From Chrysomallon squamiferum (Eukaryota > Mollusca > Gastropoda > Neomphalida > Peltospiridae): DNA of 64,000 nucleotides. The notes below the pieces were generated by a model. It saw only the letters and a program-made list of their open reading frames with translations, ran no database searches and was not told where the DNA came from. The translations under genes and the position numbers were made by a program. Numbering within the stretch: the first letter of the stretch is position 1; every line of letters begins with the position of its first letter. This document shows positions 19,743 through 32,450 of this stretch, piece after piece. The stretch is taken from assembly GCA_012295275.1 (NCBI GenBank), contig CM022671.1, positions 25,708,322 to 25,772,321 on the forward strand, written 5' to 3'.

Positions 19743-21323
19743 TTAACCCCCAAGTCGACGCGTCTGTGTTTGCGGTTGTTTGTGTCGTAGTCTGCAAAGA
19801 CCCCATAAAACGTTTCAAAGGTACATACAAAAAAAATAAAAAATAAATAAAAATTAAAATCAGGCCATATTATCAATGAAGAGCATATATCTGATAATGA
19901 TTCCCATGAATAAACAATACTTTTTTTTTCCTAACCTAATGAACTCATATAACAGAAGAGCAACAGTATTGTCTAAAATACGAAGATTGATGAAACGTTC
20001 TCAGTCACAAAACACTGTATGTTCTTCGGGAGTACCTCCGGCGACAACAGTGGAAATTGTTTCATGGTCTGATGGTTTTGTATGCAGCACGTGAAAGCCA
20101 GACAAATCAAACAATCTCTTCACAGGAAAAAAAAATCATTAAAAGATATGTTAACTTGCGGTCTAATGAGACCCCAGTCCGTTTTCTACCTTCTCATTGC
20201 CCATGCGTCCTGTATGTATACATTTTCATTATACAACGTGTGACCTGTGGCCCATTTCATACCTCATTCTTTGAAATGATTTCGAGATGAAGTTTGCAAT
20301 ATGACCGAAACTGAGCTTAAAAAAACAATGAATTTAGTAAATAATAGAGAACAATTTGTAAAGCGTTACAGTTACCAATTTGCCCACAATTTTCTAGATT
20401 TGGTTAGCTTAACACACTGGTAGGCCTGTTCCTACTCGCAGTCAGTGAATGTAACAGAGGCTGAGCGATGCTCTTTGCAAACGTTTTCGCCACACAGTCT
20501 GCAGATCATCTGTGATTTTCTGTCCTTATTTCTGGGACCCATGTAGCACCTTCTCTTATTAAGGTGGTCCTTCAGGGTTTACCCGATCCCTTTTCACAAT
20601 ACTGTATCCCAAGGCAATAAGAGCAAGCTCGGCTCCTTTCTGGATGGCTCTGATTCAGTCGGCTGATTCCCACGTTCTGTCAGGAACTTTCGACATTTGC
20701 TTCTGTTCTTGATCTGGTAGTCTGGAGATGTTACTGCTACTGCTAACATATTGAAGAAAACACACACTGGCCATCGCATGATCTTCCGTCTACATGTATA
20801 AAGTGTAACCAAGTGGTCCAGATTATCAACTCCTTCCTTCGTAGAGTTGTAGGAGAGAATAAATGTTTCATAATGCTGACTGGTCAGACACGTGACACTT
20901 TTGTTCTGTTCTATTCTCACTCAAAACATTATAATTTGTTAAATTCATGTCATATATCTTGACACCATGGTCTATAGATGATACTGGAGCAAAGATTCCT
21001 ATTTTTACTTAGTGGATTTTCTGTGGAAAAAGTTCATCTGTCTCATCTAGTTGACTTCTGTATGATCAGAGTGGCTTCTTTTCAAAATTCCCAATAGATG
21101 GAGTAACTTCAACTTCTTCTAGAAAACAGTAAACTGTGGGGTCTGGGTAGAACGTGGTTTCTGGCTTTTTGGCCAAATTTACGTAGATTGAGTCACGTGA
21201 TCCACAATCATGACAGTGACCAAAGAGGGGGCATGGTGTCGAACAAAGTCACGGAAAAGCAGGGAGAGAAGAATTCACGTTTCCGAGTTTTCTATAGAAA
21301 TTTCTGTGTGGCTTAATGGTTAA
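19743..21323 (-). mobile_element. piggyBac-type element in unit C, TTAA-flanked
   Basis: Element 19747-21319 (1573 bp) between TTAA at 19743-19746 and TTAA at 21320-21323. Ends as in B (left CCCCCAAGTC, right GGCTTAATGG). Confidence 0.85.
20432..20920 (-). pseudogene. piggyBac transposase C-terminal remnant, copy C
   Basis: Over the long open frame its translation is the same as copy B, including STKEGVD and the shortened block after FFN. The stop codon of the second frame is at 20432-20434. Same breaks as B, so the lesions predate the B/C duplication or were spread by conversion. Confidence 0.85.
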
Positions 21324-21534
21324 CTGTATATTTGAAACCTTTGATTTTAAGGGGGTTATTCCTAATTGCTTTAATTATTAAGAAACCGTAAAATTGTTTA
21401 TATTTTACTGAAAACACACACATACACACACACACACAGACTTGTACCAGGTTTCCCTCAAAAGACAGGTGCACGCAAAAATGACGAAGGACAAAGAACG
21501 GCGTGCTTCCTGGGAAGCGATGATTACCCTCGGT

Positions 21535-21705
21535 TACTGAGCAACCTTTATTAAGACAGTCTTGATGGCCGGACGATAACATCTTCGGAATGCGGACGAC
21601 CGGGTGCCGTACGTTCGAGTCTCGTGAGCGGCCTCTGATGGAGTTTGTGAGGTCGTGATTAGATTTGATCCTCCTGTGCCAGTGCGTTCCCTATTATAAT
21701 CAGAT
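21535..21705 (+). repeat. tRNA-derived SINE-like segment, unit C
   Basis: A-box-like TTGATGGCCGGACGATAAC at 21562 and B-box-like GTTCGAGTCTC at 21613. Same body as in the other units. Confidence 0.6.
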
Positions 21706-22355
21706 GTACATAAGTCAGAGAATATTCAAAATCCTGAAAAACATACATAGATAACAATACGAATCTGGGAATCACCGCTCTGCAGAATAGAGACAGAGAG
21801 AGAGATGCTGGATTATTCAGATAAGCTTACCTTTGAAGACAGAATGATATACAAAAATAAGTAATAATTAAAACATTTTTAAAATAATATATTTTGTATG
21901 CGTACGTAAATTAAAAATATATTAAAAATTGATATTGTTTCAAAATAAGAAATTTGTTCTTAATACAGTCAGAACGTTGACTGGATTTAACTTGTAAACG
22001 AACTTGTCTTAAAATTAGTTCGTCAAGAATTTAGATTCTTTTTCATACATCGGATTCTCAGTAGTCGTCTTATAAAACAGCATATTCAGTATATTTTATT
22101 TATTTATTTTTTAGTTACTGTTAAATCACATATATCTTTGAGGACTGATAAGAAACTCGCTACGTCTAGTTAGTCTTTTACTATTAGCAACAATATATAT
22201 TTTAATTTGTAACCACAAAATATATAAATATACTGAATCTCATGCAATAGTGTAGAATGGGATCCAAAAACCATTGGAGACAATAAATTCGAAATCTCCT
22301 TGTGCCAGACAGCTCAAAACAGTTTCAAATTAAGGAGACACACACGCACGCACAT

Positions 22356-22490
<135 letters not shown>

Positions 22491-24152
22491 TAATAGGCAA
22501 AATACCCCGGTATTCCCAGGTCTATGTTGGCATCTTGCCCCGTCCTTAGAACATATAAATACGTTTTCTTGTAAAAGGCAAGAGAAAATTATTCATAAAA
22601 TCAATCAACAATAGACATGATCCTTTCACGGGAAACGTCAGACATATTCGGTTTCATCTGATGTGGAGACGATGGATTAGCTAGATAAACAGAAATATGA
22701 ATCTTACTGAAATCACGAAGAAAAACGCTCTATTTGTCACCTTTTCTTCTGGACGTTGAAGGTAAATTTTGAAACAGAACTAATAAAATACGAATGCTCC
22801 ATTCAGGTGGTTGACATTTGATCAGGACTAGCTTTCTCTTCCTGCTGTCATTTTTTTTTTTTTTTTTTTTGTTGTTGTTTTTTGTTATTTTTATACTAGA
22901 AAGGCCGATTCAAAATGGTCACTATGGAAACAGGTTATGATCTAAATTGTCAACAGGTGGCCGACCGGTTTTTTTACGGGTTTGATTTTACTACTAATAT
23001 TCGTTATACCTCCCATTCCACAAGAGTGAGAACCGAAATATGATTATTTAAATGATTCAAAAGATAAATCGTTCTAAATCAGTTCAAATATATAACCTTA
23101 CAGATTCCAATTAATTCTTCTTAAAAAAGGAAAAACAAAAAAAAACAAAAAAAGAAGAAGAAGAAGAAAGAAAGAAAAGAAGGAAAGAAACAGGTTTGTT
23201 AAAAAAAAATTTGTTTTATTTGTCCATACAAGTGCGTAAAATGTTCGATAATCACTTACGTTTTACACTCATCTGAACTGAAAGGTATGTACGTATCGTG
23301 TACGCATTTATAACTGTATCGAGTCCGTGTTATGATTTTTAAACGTTTATAAACGTCACAGGTTTTCTCATTTCATACATATTTTGAATATGACAACACA
23401 GATGAAACATAAAATAAAAACTTTATTTGATTTAAATATAAATCAACCAAATCTATGAAGTTCTTTTCTCTGGTTGGATGCACGCGGCTAATGACCCTTC
23501 GCCCCCCCCCCTCCCCTCTGCAAGCCACTGGTTGCCATAGATCTGCACGGCCTTGTAAATGCGATATACATATATAACTGTTTTAGCAGAAAAAAGACAT
23601 TCACGTTACAGAAAACGTGATCGAACAGCTGAAAAGTGTAAGCAGAATGACTGAGAATCTAGTAGACAGATGATCCTAAAGAATTTTTTTTTTTTTATTA
23701 TTATTTTTTTTTTTTTCCTGAATGCGGTATTCTGGAAAACATTCTAGATTTCACTAGAATATATATATATATTTCAGCACGTGTGCATGTTCATGTGCTT
23801 GTGGAGCGATTTTATAATTTTATCTACGTGTGTCTGTCCATGGTGTTACGTGTGTGTGCGTGTTTCAATAAGTTGTTTCATTCATTAATTTATTACAATT
23901 ATTTCCTGGTTGGAATATACGTAACGTTAAAATAAAATAAATTCAATTAAAACTGTTCAAGCTTAGGCGGAATATCAGAGCTACCGACGACAGAAGACTC
24001 CACGTGATCTGCCCACTCTTTCCGGGCAGTTTTCTATATAACCAAGAGCAGGAGCTGTAGCAGTTACTTTTCCGAGAAGAATCTTGTCTGAATTCATTTA
24101 TCGAAGTCTTACGTGCAGCTTGACTAAAAACAGAAAAAATCAAACAGTCGTA

Positions 24153-24353
24153 ATGTCTGTCGTTCTTCCAACCCAGCTGACTCTTGTTTTAACAGAGAAC
24201 TACATGTCCTTCGTCAACGATGAGGAATTCGGTTTCACGAAAACATTCAACTGTCGTCCGATACCTGAGAAGTTTCTTGACGACAGAACTGTTTTTTCAG
24301 ACTTTGTGAGTCTACAACATGACTGTTCGTCTGAGAGGTTCTTCTGCTGCTAG
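24153..24353 (+). CDS. Hypothetical 66-residue ORF (ORF1), copy D
   Basis: Identical in translation to copy C, with TATATAA at 24035-24041. ORF2 is closed by the same TAA as in C. Confidence 0.3.
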   Translation: MSVVLPTQLTLVLTENYMSFVNDEEFGFTKTFNCRPIPEKFLDDRTVFSDFVSLQHDCSSERFFCC

Positions 24354-24580
24354 TTTTCACTTCATTCCGAAAACATGGCAAGAACATTTACAACATTGGC
24401 GGCTATGGATTGTCTTGGTATGTTAAAGAAAGAAAGGAAAACACAGGAAATGGAAGAAGAAAAAAGCAAAACTGTACCGAGCAGAGATGAACAATAGGCA
24501 TGAAGATTGTTGTTAATTACATGCTTAGGTTCTGATTATTTTGACTTTTTCCAACACCAGTGTTTTGGTTGTTTTGTATA

Positions 24581-24614
<34 letters not shown>

Positions 24615-24956
24615 ATATTATGTTAATTATTATAACTTTGACATTTTTACATTTTGATGGTAATTTTAACAGTAATCTTTAAAGTATACATGTAGATTAC
24701 AATCGGTTTTCATTTGTTAATTTTCAATAAATTATTTGGTTACACTTCTGTTTTGTTTTCATTTGAGAAAAGTGAAATTTTGCCTTCTATTTTATAAGAA
24801 GCTCACGTGCTTAGATTTATGATTATATCGACTCAGCGTTATAATTCATAGATGTATGTCTGTGTTAATACGTTATTGTTCGCAGTCTCTTTTTGTGACA
24901 GCAGTCCGATTGCTGTAAACAACAGAGTTTGAAAGCTCAGGGCTTATTTTTATTTC

Positions 24957-26288
24957 TTAACCCCCAAGTCGACGCGTCTGTGTTTGCGGTTGTTTGTGTC
25001 GTAGTCTGCAAAGACCCCATGAAACGTTTCAAAAAAAAAAAAAAAAAAAAAAAAAAAATTAAAATCAGGCCATATTATCAATGAAGAGCATATGTCTGAT
25101 AATGGTTCCCATGAATAAACAATACTTTTTTTTTCCTAACCTAATGAACTCATATAACACAACAGCAACACTATTGTCTAAAATACGAAGATTGATGAAA
25201 CGTTCTCAGTCACAAAACACTGTATGTTCTTCCGGAGTACCTCCGGCGACAACAGTGGAAATTGTTTCATGGTCTGATGGTTTTGTTTGCAGCACGTAAA
25301 AGCCAGACAAATCAAACAATCTATTCACACACAATTTTCTAGATGGGTTAGCTTAACACAATGATAGGCCTGTTCCTACTCGCAGTCAGTGAATGTAACA
25401 GAGGCTGAGCTATGCTCCTTGCAAACGTTTTTGCCACACAGTCTGCAGATCATCTGTGATTTTCTGTCCTGATTTCTGGGACACATGAAGCACCTTCTCT
25501 TTTTAGGTGGTCCTTCAGGGTTTACCCGATCCCTTTTCACAATACTGTACTCCAAGGCAATAAGAGTAAGCTCGGCTCCTTTGTGGATGGCTCTGATTCA
25601 GTCAACCTCGCATCTCTGTGGTCTCGAGTCAGCTGATTCCCACGTTCTGCCAGGAAGTCTGGTAGTCTGGAAATGTTACTGCTACTGCTGCTACATCTAA
25701 CACGTTGAAGAAAACACACACTGGCCATCGCATGATCTTCCGTCTACATGTATAAAGTGTAACCAAGTGGTCCAGGTTATCTACTCCTCCCTTCGTAGAG
25801 TTGTAGCAGAGAATAAATTTTTCCCCAGGTTGTCTTCTGCGGGGATGCTCGTATCATGATGATGACTGGTCAGACAGGTGACACTTTTGTTCTGTTCTAT
25901 TCTCACTTAAAACATCATAATTTGTTAATTTTATGTCATATATCTTGACACCATGGTCTATAGATGATACTGGAGCAAAGGTTTCTATTTTTACTTAGCT
26001 GATTTTCTGTGGAAAAAGTTCATCAGTATGATCTAGTTGACTTCTGTATGATCAGAGTGGCCTCTTTTTAAAATTCCCAATAGATGGAGTAACTTCAACT
26101 TCTTCTAGAAAACAGTAAACTCTGGGGTCTGGGTAGAACGTGTTTTTTTGGCTTTTAGGCCAAATTTACGTAGAATGAGTCACGAGATCCACAGTCATGA
26201 CAGTGACCAAAGAGGGGGCATGGGCAGGCAGAGAACAGTTCACGTTTCCGAGTTTTCTACAGACATTTCTGTGTGGCTTAAGGGTTAA
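24957..26288 (-). mobile_element. piggyBac-type element in unit D, TTAA-flanked
   Basis: Element 24961-26284 (1324 bp) between TTAA at 24957-24960 and TTAA at 26285-26288. Ends CCCCCAAGTC and, inverted, CCCTTAAGCC. It keeps more transposase sequence in the C-terminal region than the other copies, but shares the internal deletion of copy A. Confidence 0.85.
25376..25905 (-). pseudogene. piggyBac transposase C-terminal remnant, best-preserved copy
   Basis: Retains sequence lost from the other copies: CLTSHHHDTSIPAED upstream of the YNSTKGGVD block, and GNQLTRDHRDARLTE, which fits the leader of the cysteine-rich finger in piggyBac transposases. The finger follows in another frame, with a stop at 25376-25378. 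At least two frameshifts remain, and no catalytic Asp triad can be assembled from the window. Confidence 0.8.
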
Positions 26289-26379
26289 CTGTATATTTGA
26301 AATCTTTGATTTTAAGGGGGTTATTCCTAATTGCTTTAATTTTTAAGAAACCGTAAAATTGTTTTTATTTTACTGAAAA

Positions 26380-26382
<3 letters not shown>

Positions 26383-26459
<77 letters not shown>
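26383..26459. repeat. (CA)n microsatellite of unit D
   Basis: A pure CA tract of about 38 repeats, the longest CA tract of the array. Confidence 0.95.
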
Positions 26460-26462
<3 letters not shown>

Positions 26463-26554
26463 TTGTCAGTACCAGGTTTCCCACAAAAGACAGGTACACG
26501 CAAAAATGACGAAGGACAAAGAATGGCGTGCTTCATGGGAAGCGATGATTACCC

Positions 26555-26725
26555 TCGGTTACTGAGCAACCTTTATTAAGACAGTCTTGATGGCCGGACG
26601 ATAACGTCCTCGGAGTGCGGGCGACCGGGTGCGATACGTTCGAGTTTCGTGAGCGGCCTCTGATAGGGTTTGTGAGGTCGTGATTAGATTTGATCCTCCT
26701 GTGCCAGTGCCTTCCCTATTATAAT
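26555..26725 (+). repeat. tRNA-derived SINE-like segment, unit D
   Basis: A-box-like TGATGGCCGGACGATAACG at 26589. The B-box-like motif is mutated to GTTCGAGTTTC at 26638. Confidence 0.6.
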
Positions 26726-27387
26726 CAGATGTACATAAGTCAGAGAATATTCAAAATCCTGAAAAACATACATAGATAACAATACGAATCTGGGAATCAC
26801 CACTCTGCAGAATAGAGACAGAGAGAGAGAGAGATGCTGGATTATTCAGATAAGCTGACCTTTGAAGACAGAGTGATATACTAAGTAATAATTAAAACAT
26901 TTTTAAAATAATATATTTGTATGCGTACGTAAATTAAAAATATATTAAAAACTGATATTGTTTCAAAATATGAAATTTGTTCTTAATACAGGCAGAACGT
27001 TGACTGGATTTAACCTATAAACAAACTTGTCTTAAAATTAGTTCGTCAAGAATTTAGATTCTTTTTCATACATCGGATTCTCAGTAGTCGTCTTATAAAA
27101 TAGCATATTCAGTATATTTTATTTATTTATTTTTTAATTACTGTTAAATCACATATATCTTTGAGGACTGATAAGAAACTCGCTACGTCTAGTTAGTCTT
27201 TTACTATTAGCAACAATATATATTTTGATTTGTAACCATAAAATATATAAATATACTGAATCTCATGCAATAGTGTAGAATGGGATCCAAAAACCATTGG
27301 AGGCAATAAATTCGAAATCTCCTTGTGCCAGACAGCTCAAAACAGTTTCAAATTAAGGAGACACACACGCACGCACGCACACACACA

Positions 27388-27490
<103 letters not shown>

Positions 27491-28445
27491 ATAGGCAAAA
27501 TACCCCGGTATTCCCAGGTCTATGTTGGCATTTTGCCCCGTCCTTAGAACATATAAATACGTTTTCTTGTAAAAGGCAAGAGAAAATTATTCATAAAATC
27601 AATCAACAATAGACATGATCCTTTCACGGGAAACGTCAGACATATTCGGTTTCATCTGATGTGGAGACGATGGATTAGCTAGATAAACAGAAATATGAAT
27701 CTTACTGAAATCACGAAGAAAAACGCTCTGTTTGTCACCTTTTCTTCTGGACGTTGAAGGTAAATTTTGAAACAGAACTAATAAAATACGAATGCTCCAT
27801 TCAGGTGGTTGACATTTGATCAGGACTAGCTTTCTCTTCCTGCTGTCAGTTTTTTTTTTTCTTTTTTTGTTGTTGTTGTTTTTTTGTTATTTTTATACTA
27901 GAAAGGCCGATTCAAAATGGTCACTATGGAAACAGGTTATGATCTAAATTGTCAACAGGTGGCCGACCGGTTTTTTTACGGGTTTGATTTTACTACTAAT
28001 ATTCGTTATACCTCCCATTCCACAAGAGTGAGAACCGAAATATGATTATTTAAATGATTCAAAAGATAAATCGTTCTAAATCAGTTCAAATATATAACCT
28101 TACAGATTCCAATTAATTCTTCTTAAAAAAGGAAAAACAAAAAAAAACAAAAAAAGAAGAAGAAGAAGAAAGAAAGAAAAGAAGGAAAGAAACAGGTTTG
28201 TTAAAAAAATTCTTGTTTTATTTGTCCATACAAGTGTGTAAAATGTTCGATAATCACTTACGTTTTACACTCATCTGAACTGAAAGGTATGTACGTATCG
28301 TGTACGCATTTATAACTGTATCGAGTCCGTGTTGTAATTTTTAAACGTTTATAAACGTCACAGGTTTTCTCACTTCATAAATATATATCTGGTGTTAACA
28401 AGTTAATGTACACTGACAGAAAATCAAACAGGTTACCACGTATAT

Positions 28446-28477
<32 letters not shown>

Positions 28478-28529
28478 TCAATGTCGTGCACACAACAGCG
28501 TTTGAAAGCACAGTACTTGGTTTTAGTTT

Positions 28530-28533
28530 TTAA
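28530..28533 (+). other. Empty piggyBac target site (TTAA), flank of D
   Basis: GTTTGAAAGCACAG, then TTTTTAACTGAATG, then GTGGGTGATTCC and a CA tract. These are the flanks of the element in units A-E, without the element. Confidence 0.75.
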
Positions 28534-28765
28534 CTGAATGTTGGACATTTTTTATTTTAAGTGGGTGATTCCAAATTTTGCTTAAATTTTTAGAAAAACC
28601 TAAAATTGTTTTTAATTTACCGAAACACACACACTCACACACGTGAAATTACTGAATCATGACTATATCGATTAAATCAATTTTGCGACTGAACAATATT
28701 ATTTATTAAAATTACCAATCCTTCTTCTTCTACGACTACAATTGTTGTTTAGTAGCAACATGAAA

Positions 28766-28828
<63 letters not shown>

Positions 28829-29198
28829 GGTTTTTTAAACGTATATAAAAAAAAATTTAGTAAAAAAAAAAACATTGTATTTTATTAATGGTACTAATAT
28901 TTAAAATGAACAGACGACTTTCTCAAACTGATACATTACAATTCAGAAATTCATTTTAAAATAAACCTCCAGATTCTACAAAACGCTGTATTATGTTTTA
29001 CAGGGGTTTTTTTCTTCTATATTTATTATGTGTGCAGATACCGCAGTGGTTTCAACTGTAGATAACATTAAGGACAGTACTGGTGTATGCTGTTTTCTGA
29101 TGTCGAGAGTATGTCAAGAGTATGCTGGCTTTTTAGAAATGTCTTTGCTGTATCACTTTAGAAAAAGTGTTACCATTGTGAAGACGGCATGCATTAAT

Positions 29199-29241
<43 letters not shown>

Positions 29242-30154
29242 GAAAAAAAAAGGATAATAAAAATCGTAATTGTATACAGTATTTTTTGTTTTACTGATTT
29301 TTTTTTTTTAAATTCTTTTTGTTCGTTTTATTTTACAATTCAGACAAAAAGCTTTCACAGATTGAGTCTATGTACGTTTCTAGTTAGCTTTTTTTTTTTT
29401 TAAGATACTGGATTTATAAGTAAGGGTTTGAATTTATCTTCAAGTTCGTACAGTAGTACAATTTAGTTGTTGTTTCTCCTATTCTTTTTTTTCTTATTCT
29501 TCTTCTTTTTTTTAAATTTTATTTTATTTATTTATTTTGCACAGACATTTGCAATTCAAAACTTACTTCTATTTATTAGAACAAAAGATGTAGGTAATCC
29601 TCAGATTAGACAATGGCCCTGAAAGTAGTGAAATTGACAAGGTTGTAAATATTGAACCCTTGGAAGGTTTGAAAGATTACTGTTATTTCTTTAGTTGTAT
29701 TGACATCAGGTCAGTAGTACCTTACAACATTTAGAACATAAAATCATTTAAGTCCAGCAGAAAAAAAAAAAAAAAAAAAAAAAAGAAAATAAAAGATTAA
29801 GATGTGGTATTTAGGCAGGAAATGTGCTCTGTTTTATTGCAATTAGGAATATTCTGGCCACCAAGGATAGAGTAAACATTCTACCTTACCCTTCATAGTT
29901 TTCTCATTTCTTAAAAGAAATAATGTTTATAAAATGTGAATTGATTAGGTAAAGACAAGAAATAATTTAGGCAAATCAGGGATGTTCAATACACAAGAAA
30001 AAGATCATGAAATAAAACTACATAAACATCAATTCCCCCCCCCCCGAGTAAATACTTTAACAGGATATATAAAAATATATCTCAGTCTCACCAGTTCCTG
30101 AAATTTAAGATTTACAAAATAAAAACCAACAAAACTTTCAAAATTTTCATTATG

Positions 30155-30480
30155 TTTTTTTTTTTTTTTTTAATTGTTTTATTTTATTGCAAATCAAGTT
30201 GTGTACAATGAAGAAAATCTAGACAATATACGCCTCTGAGCCATGACATAAGAAAACACTGGAGATCTAACAGTAACACACAGCTATTTCTTTGTAACAA
30301 CATGCAACCAAGCAAACCACCTGCCAAAACCACCGACCACCTCGGTTCACAGGTATCGGTTCTGTTCCTTGAAAAAAAGTGTGTGCATATACATTGTTTT
30401 ACATACTTGTTAAATTAAATTTTAAAATTAAATTATAGACAATAACATTTTAATATTTGACAATTGCTTATCATTTTGTA
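30155..30480 (-). other. Possible mRNA 3' end or processed retrocopy end
   Basis: On the minus strand a moderately GC-rich block of about 180 bases leads into TTTGCAATAAAATAAAAC (AATAAA at 30183-30188). A pure A run (30155-30171) follows about 12 bases later. Signal plus A-run is the structure of a polyadenylated transcript end. It could be a retroposed 3' UTR or a genuine gene end next to an A-tract. The duplicate is at 45105-45460. Confidence 0.35.
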
Positions 30481-31557
30481 AACATATGTGAATGAATATT
30501 TAATACCTTTTTTTTTTCATTTTGATAAAAAAAAAAAAAAAAAAAAATTATCACACACTCACACACATGAACACTCACAACACGCACACCCACACACAAA
30601 TAAACCAAAAATCTACGGCTTTTTGAAAACCAATGCAAGTTAGAATTATATTTATAAATGTTTGTATTGAACAAACTGTTTATTGTGACAGGTGTTTGAA
30701 GCTGTGAAGCCAGTTGGTCGGTGAGTGCAGCAGGTGTAGGTGACAATAACAGACTCTTGTGGTTGTCCACTTTCAAATACAACACAGCTCATTTGAAATC
30801 TGCTTCAACCATTCCTAAATCTAGAGCAACTTTTCAGATTGTTCATAATGATTAAAAATACACTTTTTACTTTTCTTTTTTCCCACATTTACAGCATAAT
30901 TAAGAAAATAAAAAAAAAAAAAAAAAAAATGTTTAGATGAACATTCAACCATACGTTTTATTTACCCCAAATATTTTAGCTGTTTTAAAAAATATTAAAA
31001 TTTTTGTACTCCTGCAATTTTTTTTTTTTTTTTTTTTATACAATCAGACGAAAGCATTTTTTTTTAAATTTTATTTTGATATCTTGCTAGTCTGATGATC
31101 ATAATTAACAAAGTAATTTTTGGAATTATCTAATTGTACATTTGAAATAAATTACCTCTCTACAGTCATTAACATACATATAGTAAAAGCAATGTTGCAA
31201 AATTATGCCTCAACATCAAAACACAAAGAAAGAAAAAAGAAAGACCCATTTTTTTTTAAATGTTTTTGTTTATACAATATTACAATGTCCAGCACCTTCA
31301 GATATTAATAGTTATGTACAAAAAAAATAAAATAATAATCAGTGATCCAATCTAACTACACCTAACCATCTATCACATTCAAGCAAAAAATTATTTTTAA
31401 AAAAACATCTAGCTATGAGCTATGTCAAGCCTTCACTCAGTAACAACATCAGAAATCTGGCCCAACAGTCTTAAAAACACTTTGAACTGTACTTGAAAAC
31501 CTTGCATGGAAAGTTTCAGTCAAGGCAAATATATTTCTTGTGAGTGTTTTGTTTTTT

Positions 31558-31594
<37 letters not shown>

Positions 31595-31754
31595 GAAGAA
31601 GTATGGTACAAGATGCAGAGAAAATCCACCATACAGGATTTTCATAATATAATAATATTAATAATGATAATGTGTATATATATATATATTTATATTTATA
31701 CTGCACAACATACATAATGACTGGAAATACATCAGAGGTAGCTTTTCACCTGTT

Positions 31755-31797
<43 letters not shown>

Positions 31798-32299
31798 TCT
31801 TGCCATCCTACACACCATCTGGTCTACATAGTGAAAAATATACATGGTGGAGTTATGGTTCAAAGAGTTAATTTAAAAAAAAATTAAAAAAATGTTACGT
31901 TACTAAATACTTAGGTGAACACATCTCACATAGGGGAGGCGACTCTAAATACCAGTGAACACATCTCACATAGGGAAAGTAACTCTAAATATAGAAGTGA
32001 ACACTTCTCGCATAAGGGAGGCGATTATAAATATATCAGTGAACATATTTCGCATAAGCTTTTATTTATTTATTTTTTCTTCAGTCTGTCAGCATTCTCT
32101 GTTTTCTTTCTCAGTAATCAAATCAATTTAGTATGTAAATTCTTATCATGCTAATCAATGCAGTCCACATACGATTTTATATTTTATTATGAATAAACTT
32201 TGAAAAGAATGCTGCATTTAAATAGTATCACGCTACATTCTGTTCAGTTAGTTCTTTTCTTTTTTTATTCATTTTTGTTCATTCTTTAAGTTGCTTCAA

Positions 32300-32450
32300 T
32301 ATTTTCTTTCTTTCTTTCCTTCTTTCTTTTCTTTCTATCCTTCATTCTTTGTTTTCGATCTTCCTTTCTTTCATTTCTTTCTGTCTTTTCCATCTTTTAT
32401 CTCCTATCTTTCATTCCATCCTTCCTTCTTTATTCTACGTGCTACCATTT
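32300..32450. repeat. Polypyrimidine tract of the minisatellite spacer
   Basis: About 150 bases of almost uninterrupted T and C (TTTC, TTCC and TATC words). The same tract recurs once in each of the eight blocks. Frames across it give Phe/Ser-rich nonsense. Confidence 0.85.

Larger units (their letters stand above)
28379..31916. repeat. 3.5 kb flank of unit D (duplicate of 43331-46885)
   Basis: Collinear with 43331-46885 except for homopolymer and microsatellite lengths. It holds an empty TTAA site (28530-28533), (ATT)n at 28765-28828, (AAT)n at 29200-29240, long A and T runs, and a block at 30155-30480 that looks like an mRNA 3' end on the minus strand. No protein-like reading frame. It ends abruptly at TACTTAGGT, where the minisatellite begins. 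Confidence 0.9.

Noticed and set aside
30471-30785. 104-residue minus-strand frame in the flank of D
   Set aside because: It runs through a homopolymer into CA repeats, and the frame differs in the duplicate at 45472-45747, so there is no sign of protein-level conservation.
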